This document shows, piece after piece, positions 14,921 through 23,634 of a DNA stretch of 64,000 nt (position 1 is the stretch's first letter; each line of letters opens with the position of its first letter). The notes under the pieces were generated by a model. It was not told the origin of the DNA, searched no databases, and saw only the letters and a list, made by a program, of their open reading frames with translations. Where the stretch lies: contig NZ_JAVDQI010000004.1 in the NCBI RefSeq assembly GCF_031454185.1, forward strand, positions 124,001-188,000, given 5' to 3'. This DNA comes from Methanococcoides alaskense. GTDB taxonomy: Archaea > Halobacteriota > Methanosarcinia > Methanosarcinales > Methanosarcinaceae. The translations under genes were made by a program, and so were the position numbers.

Positions 14921-17677
14921 ATGAGTGATAATCGGAATCCGGAACAGAAAGCAAGGGATAGTATCGATAAGAAACTCACTGATTCCGGCTGGAAAGTTCT
15001 GAAAAAAAATGAGGTTGATTGGAATACTTCCCGTGGCATTGCTGTTAAGGAGTATTCGACCGAAGTGGGACCGGCTGATTATGTACTTTTTGTTAACAAA
15101 AGACCTGTTGGTATCATTGAAGCTAAAAAAGATGAGGAAGGTCACCATCTGACCGTTGTTGAAGAGCAGGCAGGTGAATATGCTACGAGCAAACTGAAAT
15201 ACCTGAAAAATGATCCTCTTCCTTTTATTTATGAGAGTACCGGAAAGCTGACCAGATATACTGACCAGCGTGATCCGAAACCACGGTCCAGGCAAGTTTT
15301 CTCTTTTCATCGGCCGGAGACATTCGCTCCCTATCTTAAAAAGGAGATGTCATTAAGGGAAAGGTTACTTTCTCTACCTGAGTTAAAGACTGAGGGTCTG
15401 CGTGATTGCCAGATAATGGCAATTGAAAATCTGGAGAGGTCCTTCAAGGACAATCGACCAAAGGCTTTGGTACAGATGGCGACAGGTTCCGGGAAAACCT
15501 ATACTACTGTCACTTTCATTTACCGCTTGCTAAAATATGCGGATGCTAAAAAGATACTGTTCCTTGTTGATACCAGAAATCTGGGGGAGCAGGCAGAGCA
15601 GGAATTCATGGCCTATATGCCAAATGACGATAATCGTAAATTCACTGAGCTGTATAATGTGCAGCGTTTACGTTCCAATTATATCTCTTCGGACAGCCAG
15701 GTGTGTATTTCCACCATCCAGCGTCTGTATTCCATCCTTAAGGGCGAGGAGCTGGACGATGAGGCCGAAACTCAGAATCCTGCTGAGAAGGACTGGCAGA
15801 AAAAGGAACCGCTTCCGGTTGTCTATAATGCGAGTATTCCTATTGAGGAGTTTGATTTTATTGTGGTCGATGAGTGCCACCGTTCCATCTACAACCTGTG
15901 GCAGCAGGTGATTGATTATTTCGATTCGTTCCTTATCGGCCTGACTGCGACCCCGGATAAGCGTACCTTTGGTTTTTTCAATGAGAATGTGGTTAGCGAG
16001 TACGGTCATGAAGAAGCGGTGGCCGATGGCGTGAATGTCGGCTATGATGTGTACACCATTGAGACTGAGATAACCAAGAACGGCTCTCAGATCAAGGCTA
16101 AAGAGTTCGTGGACAAGCGGGAAAAACTTACCCGCAGGAAGCGCTGGGAACAGCTTGATGAGGATTATACGTATGCTGGCAATAAGCTTGACAGGGATGT
16201 TGTCAACCCAAGCCAGATACGTAATGTGGTCAGGACCTTCAGGGATAAGCTGCCTGAGATATTCCCGGGAAGAGATGAGGTTCCAAAGACGCTAATATTT
16301 GCCAAGACCGACAGCCATGCGGATGATATTATACAGATCGTGCGGGAAGAGTTCGGGGAAGGTAATGCTTTTTGCAAGAAGGTGACCTACAAGGTCGAGG
16401 AGGACCCGAAGTCGGTGCTGTCGCAGTTCCGTAATGATTACAATCCAAGAATTGCTGTGACGGTGGATATGATCGCTACCGGCACGGATGTTAAGCCGCT
16501 GGAATGTTTACTTTTCATGAGGGATGTGAAGAGCCGGAACTATTTCGAGCAGATGAAGGGCAGAGGAACGCGGACAATGGGTTTCGATGACCTTAAAAAG
16601 GTGACACCCTCGACCGTTTCGGCTAAGACGCACTTTGTGATAGTGGATGCTGTGGGCGTTACTAAGAACATCAAGACCGACAGCAGACCGCTGGAGCGCA
16701 AAAAAGGGATCTCCCTGAAAGCCCTGCTGGAAGCGGTAACCTTTGGTGCTCAGGATGAGGACCTTTATATTTCACTGGCCAGCCGTTTGTCAAGGCTGAA
16801 CAAACAGATCACCGATGATGAGAGGGCAACTTTTGCTGAAAAGGCTAACGGAAAGGATATCAGTGCGGCTATAAGGGATCTGTTCAGTGCCTACAATCCT
16901 GACATAATCGATGCCAGAGCTGCCGGTATAAAGCAGCAGCAACCCCAGATGCCTGAACAGGAGGTACAGGAGCAGGCACAACAGGAGCTGATCGATGTTG
17001 CCAGATCTACTTTTTCAGGGGAGCTTAACGAGTATATCGAGAATGTACGCAGGGTGCATGATCAGATTATCGATACGGTGAATCTCGATACAGTCCTCAG
17101 GGCCGAGTGGGACAAGGACGCTGTTGTAAAAGCAGATGAACTTATCAGTGACTTCAAAGCCTATATGGAAGCCAATAAGGATGAGATCACAGCCTTCACC
17201 ATCTTCTACAACCAGTCCTACCAGCGCAGGGATGTGACCTTCAAAATGATCAAGGAAGTGCTGGAAAAACTAAAGCTGGAAAAACCCCACCTCGCACCCT
17301 CAAGGGTCTGGCAGGCCTACGAGCAACTGGAAAAGGTCAACGGCAATTCCCCAAAGAACGAGCTTACAGCCCTCGTATCCCTTATCCGCAGAGTTACCGA
17401 GATCGACCCCGTCCTCACAGCCTACGACCTGACCGTGAACAGGAACTTCCAGGACTGGGTATTCAGCAAACAGGCCGGAACCCTCAAGTTCAATGAGGAC
17501 CAGATGAACTGGCTCCGAATGATAAAGGATTACGTATCCACCAGTTTCCATCTGGAACTCGATGACCTCGATTACACCCCTTTTGATGCTATGGGTGGAC
17601 GTGGCAGGATGTACCAGCTTTTTGGTAATGAGATGAATGTGGTTATTAGTGAATTGAATGAGGCATTGGCGGTTTGA
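14921..17677 (+). CDS. hsdR: Type I restriction enzyme, R (translocase/nuclease) subunit
   Basis: This 918-residue HsdR has a nuclease domain at the N-terminus (PADYVLFVNKRPVGIIEAKK at about 51-70, the D...ExK site) and superfamily 2 motor motifs: I QMATGSGKTYTT (about 185), II DECHRS, III LTATPDKRTFGFF and VI QMKGRGTRTMG. A helical C-terminus binds the methylase complex. It cleaves DNA after ATP-driven translocation when the recognition site is unmethylated. The length is normal and the frame intact. It opens a five-gene unit (hsdR, X, hsdS, Y, hsdM) with gaps or overlaps of a few bases. A TATA-like TTTTATATTA at about 14813-14822 probably drives the operon. Confidence 0.95.
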   Translation: MSDNRNPEQKARDSIDKKLTDSGWKVLKKNEVDWNTSRGIAVKEYSTEVGPADYVLFVNKRPVGIIEAKKDEEGHHLTVVEEQAGEYATSKLKYLKNDPLPFIYESTGKLTRYTDQRDPKPRSRQVFSFHRPETFAPYLKKEMSLRERLLSLPELKTEGLRDCQIMAIENLERSFKDNRPKALVQMATGSGKTYTTVTFIYRLLKYADAKKILFLVDTRNLGEQAEQEFMAYMPNDDNRKFTELYNVQRLRSNYISSDSQVCISTIQRLYSILKGEELDDEAETQNPAEKDWQKKEPLPVVYNASIPIEEFDFIVVDECHRSIYNLWQQVIDYFDSFLIGLTATPDKRTFGFFNENVVSEYGHEEAVADGVNVGYDVYTIETEITKNGSQIKAKEFVDKREKLTRRKRWEQLDEDYTYAGNKLDRDVVNPSQIRNVVRTFRDKLPEIFPGRDEVPKTLIFAKTDSHADDIIQIVREEFGEGNAFCKKVTYKVEEDPKSVLSQFRNDYNPRIAVTVDMIATGTDVKPLECLLFMRDVKSRNYFEQMKGRGTRTMGFDDLKKVTPSTVSAKTHFVIVDAVGVTKNIKTDSRPLERKKGISLKALLEAVTFGAQDEDLYISLASRLSRLNKQITDDERATFAEKANGKDISAAIRDLFSAYNPDIIDARAAGIKQQQPQMPEQEVQEQAQQELIDVARSTFSGELNEYIENVRRVHDQIIDTVNLDTVLRAEWDKDAVVKADELISDFKAYMEANKDEITAFTIFYNQSYQRRDVTFKMIKEVLEKLKLEKPHLAPSRVWQAYEQLEKVNGNSPKNELTALVSLIRRVTEIDPVLTAYDLTVNRNFQDWVFSKQAGTLKFNEDQMNWLRMIKDYVSTSFHLELDDLDYTPFDAMGGRGRMYQLFGNEMNVVISELNEALAV

Positions 17678-17679
17678 GG

Positions 17680-19047
17680 ATGGATTTTTCAATTGAAGAA
17701 GTAATAGAAGCAGGTGAAGGTTATCATGTGGAGTTTAAGCAATCTCTTGATAAGTCCTTTGTTGAAGAGGTGTGTGCCTTTGCCAATTCCAGCGGTGGGA
17801 AGGTCATCCTCGGTGTTTCTGATAAGGGTGTTGTGAAGGGCATATCTACTGATAATAGTTTCAGGTCAAAGGTTCAGGATTCTCTAAGGCAGTTGCAGCC
17901 ACAGCTTGATGTAAATATTATTGTGGAAAATGATCTTATCGTTGTCGATGTACCAGAAGGCAGTGACAAGCCGTATGGCTGTTCTAAAGGCTTTTTTATT
18001 CGTAATGGTGCCAATTCCCAGAAGCTGACACGAAATGAGATAATTGAGTTCTTCCAGAAAGAAGGACGTATTCGTTTTGATGAACTGAAGAACGAGAAGG
18101 CAGACTTTGAGAAAGATTTTGATAATAGGGCCTTTGCAGATTTTTTGAATATGGCAGGTATCAGTAGTTCAATTGACAGGATGTCCCTGCTGAGAAATCT
18201 GGACTGCATCAACGATGAAGGCAGGCTCACAAATGCAGGCGTTCTGTTCTTTGCAAAGGATATTGATTTTCTCCTCAACCATGCTATTGTTGTCTGTGTT
18301 CTATACAAGGGTACCAAGAAGGTGAATATCCTTGATAAGAAGGATTTCAAGTCAAACATTGTCGAGAACATCGATAATGCTATCCTTTTTGTAAAGAGGC
18401 ATACGAATTTGCAATATAAGATAGAGGACATCCGAAGGGAAGAGATCCCTGATATTCCTGATGTTGCTCTGAGAGAAGCCATTATCAATGCCGTCTGCCA
18501 CCGCGATTATTTTGACCGTGGTTCGAATGTGCTTATAGAGGTCTTTGACGACAGGGTGGAGATATCAAACCCCGGTGGTCTCCCCAGCGGTCTGAACCCT
18601 TCTGATTTCGGTCACAAGAGCGTTGCCCGCAATCCCCTTATTGCCTCCCTCCTTCATCGCATCAATTACATTGAAAAGGTCGGTACCGGCATAAGCCGTA
18701 TCAAACAAGCCGTGGATGAGAGCCGTAATTCTTCCGTAGATTTCAAGTTCGACACCGGCTTTTCCGTGATCTTCCGAAAAGGACTGGATATCCCTGATGA
18801 AAAGTTGGGTGAAAGTTCGGAGAAAACTGTGGGGAAAAGTTCGGAGAAAAGTTCGGAGAAAAGTTCGGAGAAAATACTTCATCTCATTTCACAGGATAAT
18901 AATATATCAGCTAAAGAACTTGCTGAGCTTGTAGGAATCAGCTCGCGAGCAGTTGAAAAACAAATTGCAAATCTCAAAGAAAAAGGACTTTTGAAGCGCA
19001 GTGGACCGGACAAAGGCGGACATTGGGAGATTATAGATGAATCCTGA
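17680..19047 (+). CDS. AlbA_2 / GHKL-ATPase / winged-helix protein X inside the restriction operon
   Basis: From ATG at 17680 (TTG at 17674 overlaps the hsdR stop) the protein has an AlbA_2 (Schlafen-type) domain at about 5-110 (YHVEFKQSLDKSFVEEVCAF, SGGKVILGVSDKG), a RecG-related middle and a GHKL-type ATP-binding domain at about 255-350 (VALREAIINAVCHRDYFDRG, NPGGLPSGL, VGTGISRI). A Ser/Glu/Lys-rich linker made of SSEK repeats (about 375-398) leads to a C-terminal winged helix (AKELAELVGISSRAVEKQIA). Proteins of this type are usually annotated as putative transcriptional regulators. Its placement between hsdR and hsdS suggests a link to restriction, either control or an added defence activity; neither is shown by the sequence. 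Confidence 0.85.
   Translation: MDFSIEEVIEAGEGYHVEFKQSLDKSFVEEVCAFANSSGGKVILGVSDKGVVKGISTDNSFRSKVQDSLRQLQPQLDVNIIVENDLIVVDVPEGSDKPYGCSKGFFIRNGANSQKLTRNEIIEFFQKEGRIRFDELKNEKADFEKDFDNRAFADFLNMAGISSSIDRMSLLRNLDCINDEGRLTNAGVLFFAKDIDFLLNHAIVVCVLYKGTKKVNILDKKDFKSNIVENIDNAILFVKRHTNLQYKIEDIRREEIPDIPDVALREAIINAVCHRDYFDRGSNVLIEVFDDRVEISNPGGLPSGLNPSDFGHKSVARNPLIASLLHRINYIEKVGTGISRIKQAVDESRNSSVDFKFDTGFSVIFRKGLDIPDEKLGESSEKTVGKSSEKSSEKSSEKILHLISQDNNISAKELAELVGISSRAVEKQIANLKEKGLLKRSGPDKGGHWEIIDES
18835..18870 (+). repeat. 12-bp tandem repeat coding for (SSEK)n in protein X
   Basis: Three perfect, in-frame copies of AAAAGTTCGGAG (18835-18846, 18847-18858, 18859-18870) follow two degenerate copies at about 18811-18834. 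They lie exactly between the ATP-binding domain and the winged helix, so copy changes alter linker length without shifting the frame. Confidence 0.9.
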
Positions 19048-19083
19048 AATTAAAAACATTGAAGAAGCGTTGGGGTTGTGAAG

Positions 19084-20595
19084 ATGGATGAAAAAGTTGG
19101 ATGGATAGAAACTGAATTGAGCCAGATGGCTGAAATTATAATGGGGCAATCGCCACCATCTTCAACTTACAATAAAAATGGAATTGGGCTCCCATTTTTT
19201 CAAGGAAAAGCAGAGTTTACTGAACTACACCCCGTTGTTTCAAAGTGGTGTTCAAAGCCAAAGAAGCTCGCTGAAACAAATGATATCCTAATTTCAGTTA
19301 GAGCCCCAGTTGGAACAACAAATATTGCTAATCAAAATTGTTGTATTGGTAGAGGATTAGCAGCCATTCGTTACTCTTATTGTAATAAGTATTTGTTTTA
19401 CTTTCTTAGATTAATTGAAAAAGAGTTGGATAAAAAGGGTACTGGCACTACATTTAAGGCGATTTCAGGTGCAGTCTTAAAAAGTGAAATAATTCCACTA
19501 TCCCCACTCCCCGAACAACGTGCCATAGTTTCCAAGATCGAGCAGCTCTTCAGCGAGCTGGACAATGGCATTGCCAACCTCAAACTAACTCAACAGCAGC
19601 TCAAGGTGTACCGGCAGGCGGTGCTGAAGAAGGCTTTTGAGGGGGAGCTTACGAATGAATGGAGGAAGCAGCAGACCGAGCTGCCTTATGCGAAGGATTT
19701 GCTGGAGCAGATTCGGGTGGAGCGGGAAGAAAGTTACAGCAAGAAGTCGGATGAGTGGAAAAGGGCGGTTAAAGAGTGGGAAGATGTAGGTAAAAAAGGT
19801 AAAAAACCCACAAAGCCAAAAAAATCCAAAGAAACAAAACCAATCACAGAAGTTGAATTGCCAGATTTACCTAAAGGATGGGGATGGATTAGGGTGGGCA
19901 ATTTGGTTGAAGAACCTAAATATGGAACTTCTAAAAAATGCGACTACAATTTAAATGGTTCAGGAGTACTTCGCATTCCCAATATTGCAGATGGTTTTAT
20001 TAATGATTCTGATTTGAAATATGCCCAATTTGATTCTAATGAAATCGAAAGTTACAGATTAAAATATGGCGATATTCTTATTATTCGGTCTAATGGGAGT
20101 ATTGATTTAGTTGGAAAATGTGCATTAGTTAGTGTAAAGGATGAAGATTATCTTTATGCAGGATATCTAATTCGACTCAGAACTATCGGTTCATTAATTA
20201 ATTCAAAGTACCTGTTAAATTGCCTTTCCTCAATTGATTTGCGGCATCAAATTGAGTCTAAAGCCAAATCAACAAGCGGAGTTAACAACATTAATTCCGG
20301 GGAATTACAATCTTTGATAGTTTCCATCTGTTCCCTCTCCGAACAACAAGCCATTATCCAGGAAATCGAAACCCGCCTTTCAGTCTGCGACAAAGTCGAG
20401 CAAGACATCGAAGCCAACCTCAAAATAGCCGAGGCACTGCGGCAGAGCATCTTGAAGAAGGCGTTCGAGGGGAAGTTGCTCAATGAGCGGGAGCTGGAAG
20501 AGGTGCGAAATGCGCCGGATTGGGAGCCGGCTGAGGCTTTGCTGGAGAAAATTCGAGTGGAAAAAGTGAGCAGTAGTAAGAAGGGGAAAGCATGA
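19084..20595 (+). CDS. hsdS: Type I restriction enzyme, S (specificity) subunit
   Basis: This HsdS of about 503 residues has two target-recognition domains. TRD1 is at about 1-140 (GQSPPSSTYNKNGIGLPFFQ, ILISVRAPVGTTNI) and TRD2 at about 260-420 (LPKGWGWIRVGNLVEEPKYG). Conserved helices follow each: LPEQRAIVSKIEQLFSELDN ... LKKAFEGEL and LSEQQAIIQEIETRLSVCDK ... LKKAFEGKL. The repeated helical segments form the spacer that sets the distance between the two half-sites. TRD1 is A/T-richer than the conserved helices, as expected for exchanged recognition domains. ATG at 19084 or GTG at 19078 could be the start. The stop overlaps the start of the next gene (ATGA), indicating translational coupling. 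Confidence 0.93.
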   Translation: MDEKVGWIETELSQMAEIIMGQSPPSSTYNKNGIGLPFFQGKAEFTELHPVVSKWCSKPKKLAETNDILISVRAPVGTTNIANQNCCIGRGLAAIRYSYCNKYLFYFLRLIEKELDKKGTGTTFKAISGAVLKSEIIPLSPLPEQRAIVSKIEQLFSELDNGIANLKLTQQQLKVYRQAVLKKAFEGELTNEWRKQQTELPYAKDLLEQIRVEREESYSKKSDEWKRAVKEWEDVGKKGKKPTKPKKSKETKPITEVELPDLPKGWGWIRVGNLVEEPKYGTSKKCDYNLNGSGVLRIPNIADGFINDSDLKYAQFDSNEIESYRLKYGDILIIRSNGSIDLVGKCALVSVKDEDYLYAGYLIRLRTIGSLINSKYLLNCLSSIDLRHQIESKAKSTSGVNNINSGELQSLIVSICSLSEQQAIIQEIETRLSVCDKVEQDIEANLKIAEALRQSILKKAFEGKLLNERELEEVRNAPDWEPAEALLEKIRVEKVSSSKKGKA

Positions 20596-22031
20596 TCACG
20601 GAGCAATTGAAGGGCATCATCAGGGATGGTGAAGGGCTTACTGTGGAATTTAAGGAGTGTAGGAACAAGCTGAACAAGGATGTTTATGACAGCGTTTGTG
20701 CTTTCTTGAATCGCAGTGGAGGGCATATTGTTCTGGGAGTTCGGGATGATGGGATTGTTACGGGGATCGATGAGGATGCTTTGCCACAGATCAAAAAGGA
20801 CCTGGTCACTGCGCTGAACAATCCGCAGAAGATCAACCCGCCTTTGTATATTTTGCCGGAGACCATTGTCATTGATGAGAAGATCGTTCTTTATCTTAAT
20901 ATTCCTGAAAGCTCTCAGGTCCATCACTGTAATGGGAAGATATTCGACAGGAATGAAGATGGAGATATGAATATAACGAATCAGTCTGATGCTGTGGCTC
21001 ATTTGTATATTCGTAAACAGAGTTCGTTCTCTGAAAATCGCATTTATCCTTATGTTAAAATGGATGATCTCCGAAGTGACCTTTTCCAGAGGGTAAGGAA
21101 AATGGTCCGTGCTGAAAATCCAAATCATCCGTGGGGTGTGATGAGTGATGAGGAGATCTTGAGCAGCGCACGTCTATATCAGCGCGATTACCAGAGTGGA
21201 AAGGAAGGATATACTCTTGCAGCAGTCCTGTTGTTTGGGAAAGATGAAGTGATCCAGAGCATATTGCCTCAATATCGTACTGATGCCATTCTCCGAAGGG
21301 TCAATCTTGATCGCTATGATGACAGGGATGACATCCGCACCAATCTGATCGAAAGTTATGACAGGCTGATGGCTTTTGTTGCAAAACATTTGCCAGACCC
21401 GTTCCATCTTGAAAAGGACCAGAGGATCAATCTGCGTGATCATATTTTCAGGGAAGTTGCTGCAAACATACTCATACACAGGGAATATCTGAACAATTTT
21501 CCTGCAAAATTCATCATTGAAAAAGATCAGGTCGTAACGGAAAATGGGAACCGTCCGCATGGTCATGGTCTGATAGATCCTTCAAATTTCACACCCTATC
21601 CCAAAAATCCGGTAATTGCCCGCGTTTTCAAAGAGATCGGAAGAGCTGAAGAACTGGGTTCAGGAGTTCGCAATCTCCATAAATACACAAGGATATATTC
21701 CGGTGGGAACGATACACAATTTATAGAAGGGGATATTTTCAAGATAATTATTCCTGTTACCCCTCAAGCTACCGCGCAAGCTACCGCGCAAGCTACCGCG
21801 CAAGCTACCGCGCAAGCTACCGCGCAAGTTGATAAACAGGAATTGATAATCGAATTTTGCAAAGAGCCTAGAACAACCAGCGAAATTATGGAGCATTTGC
21901 AATTAACACATAGGGAGTATTTCAGGAAATTCATTTTAAAGCCTCTTCTGGAATCTGGTGTTCTTCATATGACAATTCCATATAAACCAAGCAGCCCAAA
22001 TCAAAAATACTACTCACATATCAAGGATTAA
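20592..22031 (+). CDS. AlbA_2 / GHKL-ATPase / winged-helix protein Y inside the restriction operon
   Basis: This 479-residue protein has the same layout as protein X but is only distantly similar. AlbA_2 lies at about 12-110 (EGLTVEFKECRNKLNKDVYD, SGGHIVLGVRDDGIVTG). A middle with KEGYTLAAVLLFGKDE follows, then an ATP-binding part (LRDHIFREVAANILIHREYL, KEIGRAEELGSGVRNL). A QATA-repeat linker (about 392-411) precedes a C-terminal winged helix (TTSEIMEHLQLTHREYFRKF). The ATG at 20592 overlaps the hsdS stop and the stop lies 4 bases before hsdM, so it is co-translated with the methylase complex. Its function is unknown. Such genes are typically called ATP-dependent DNA helicase-related or transcriptional regulators, but no helicase motor is present. 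Confidence 0.85.
   Translation: MITEQLKGIIRDGEGLTVEFKECRNKLNKDVYDSVCAFLNRSGGHIVLGVRDDGIVTGIDEDALPQIKKDLVTALNNPQKINPPLYILPETIVIDEKIVLYLNIPESSQVHHCNGKIFDRNEDGDMNITNQSDAVAHLYIRKQSSFSENRIYPYVKMDDLRSDLFQRVRKMVRAENPNHPWGVMSDEEILSSARLYQRDYQSGKEGYTLAAVLLFGKDEVIQSILPQYRTDAILRRVNLDRYDDRDDIRTNLIESYDRLMAFVAKHLPDPFHLEKDQRINLRDHIFREVAANILIHREYLNNFPAKFIIEKDQVVTENGNRPHGHGLIDPSNFTPYPKNPVIARVFKEIGRAEELGSGVRNLHKYTRIYSGGNDTQFIEGDIFKIIIPVTPQATAQATAQATAQATAQATAQVDKQELIIEFCKEPRTTSEIMEHLQLTHREYFRKFILKPLLESGVLHMTIPYKPSSPNQKYYSHIKD
21765..21824 (+). repeat. 12-bp tandem repeat coding for (QATA)n in protein Y
   Basis: Five perfect copies of CAAGCTACCGCG run from 21765 to 21824, followed by a partial CAAG. The frame is kept (Gln-Ala-Thr-Ala). 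Identity at every base, including wobble positions, points to recent copy-number change. The position in the protein matches the unrelated repeat in protein X. Confidence 0.93.
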
Positions 22032-22035
22032 AAAC

Positions 22036-23520
22036 ATGTCTGAAAATACATCATCCATTGTCTCTAAAGTGTGGAGTTTCTGTAATGTCCTGCGTGACGG
22101 GGGAGTGAGCTATGGCGATTATCTGGAGCAGTTGACATATCTCATATTCCTGAAGATGGCAGAGGAGTACAGGAAGCCTCCTTATGATCGGGATATCGGG
22201 ATTCCGGAGGAATATAGGTGGGATGTGTTGAAGCAAAAGCGTGGGGCTGAGCTTGACACTCATTACAAGATGCTTCTGGAAGAGCTGGCGAAAAAGCCGG
22301 GGATGCTCGGGCAGATCTTCCTTAAGGCACAGAACAAGGTAAGCGATCCTGCTATGCTTTACAAGGTCATTGACATGATCGATAAGGAAAGCTGGGTGAT
22401 GATGGGAGTTGACACCAAGGGCGAGATCTACGAGGGGCTTTTGCAGAAGAATGCAGAGGATACTAAAAGCGGGGCCGGGCAGTATTTCACTCCGCGACCG
22501 CTCATCAGGACGATGGTTGAATGCCTGCGTCCTGAACCCATGAAAACAATAGGTGACCCCTGCTGTGGTACAGGTGGTTTCTTTTTGGCAGCCTATGACT
22601 TCCTTACATTGCATAATCAGATGGACCGGGAACAGAGCAGGTTCCTGAAGAACAAGACCTTTGGTGGCAATGAGATAGTCGCCGGAACCCGAAGGCTGGC
22701 ACTGATGAACCTGTTCCTGCACAACATCGGGGAGATCGACGGGGAACCTTCTATATCCAATTCTGATGCACTAATAGCTGATTCAGGGGAACGTTATGAT
22801 TACATTCTTACCAATCCACCATTTGGTAAGAAGAGCAGCATGACCTTCACCAACGATGCAGGAGAGCTTGAAAAAGAAGACCTCACCTACAACCGTCAGG
22901 ATTTCTGGGTAACCACAGGCAACAAGCAGCTCAACTTTGTGCAGCACATCCACACCATCCTCAAAGCAGGCGGTCAGGCAGCAGTGGTCCTTCCGGATAA
23001 TGTTCTCTTCGAAGGCGGTGCAGGGGAGGTCTTGCGCAAGAAGCTCCTTGAGACCACCGACCTGCATACGATCCTTCGCCTGCCCACAGGCATCTTCTAT
23101 GCGAATGGTGTAAAGGCTAACGTGCTTTTCTTTGAAGCAAAACCCGCAGCTAAAGAGCCGTGGACAAAGGAAGTATGGATATACGACTACCGGACCAACG
23201 TACATCACACGCTTAAAAAGAACCCTCTGAAATTCTCCGATCTGGAAGACTTTATCCAGTGCTACAATACTGAAGACCGCTTCGATCGTCAGGAAAGCTG
23301 GAGCGAAGAAACTCCGGAAGGAAGATTCCGTAAGTTCACTTATGATGAGATCGTGGCAAGGGATAAGACGAATCTGGATATATTCTGGCTCAAGGACGCA
23401 AGTCTTGCTGATCTCGATAACCTGCCTGATCCTGATATTCTCGCAAATGAGATCATCGAGAATATCGAAGCATCACTTGAAAGCTTCAAGGAGATCATGG
23501 TAGTGATCAATGGAGAGTGA
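22036..23520 (+). CDS. hsdM: Type I restriction enzyme, M (N6-adenine methylase) subunit
   Basis: This 494-residue HsdM has an N-terminal helical domain (about 1-140), the SAM-binding motif DPCCGTGGFFLAAYDF (about 175-190) and the catalytic NPPFG of the N-6 adenine methylases (about 257-261). GAGQYFTPRPLIRTMVECL precedes motif I as usual. It methylates adenine at the site chosen by HsdS and thereby protects host DNA. Being last in the operon, its expression depends on the same transcript as hsdR, an unusual order since many systems place hsdM first. A terminator hairpin follows closely. Confidence 0.95.
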   Translation: MSENTSSIVSKVWSFCNVLRDGGVSYGDYLEQLTYLIFLKMAEEYRKPPYDRDIGIPEEYRWDVLKQKRGAELDTHYKMLLEELAKKPGMLGQIFLKAQNKVSDPAMLYKVIDMIDKESWVMMGVDTKGEIYEGLLQKNAEDTKSGAGQYFTPRPLIRTMVECLRPEPMKTIGDPCCGTGGFFLAAYDFLTLHNQMDREQSRFLKNKTFGGNEIVAGTRRLALMNLFLHNIGEIDGEPSISNSDALIADSGERYDYILTNPPFGKKSSMTFTNDAGELEKEDLTYNRQDFWVTTGNKQLNFVQHIHTILKAGGQAAVVLPDNVLFEGGAGEVLRKKLLETTDLHTILRLPTGIFYANGVKANVLFFEAKPAAKEPWTKEVWIYDYRTNVHHTLKKNPLKFSDLEDFIQCYNTEDRFDRQESWSEETPEGRFRKFTYDEIVARDKTNLDIFWLKDASLADLDNLPDPDILANEIIENIEASLESFKEIMVVINGE

Positions 23521-23533
23521 GGTCTGATGTTGT

Positions 23534-23562
23534 TGTCTGCTTATGCAGGCAGCCCTTTTTCT
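23534..23562 (+). terminator. Terminator of the restriction operon
   Basis: The 7-bp stem TGTCTGC / GCAGGCA (23534-23540 / 23545-23551, one G-T pair) has a 4-nt loop and starts 13 bases after the hsdM stop. A pyrimidine run AGCCCTTTTTCTTTC follows. Confidence 0.65.
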
Positions 23563-23634
23563 TTCAGGGATCGATTTTCACTATCATGTCTTATTTTGTA
23601 AAAAAGCAAAAAAGTAAAAAGTACGTCCCCTGCA

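Noticed and set aside
18835..21824. Tandem repeats as a possible CRISPR array
   Set aside because: The units are 12 bp, directly adjacent without spacers, in frame and inside genes.
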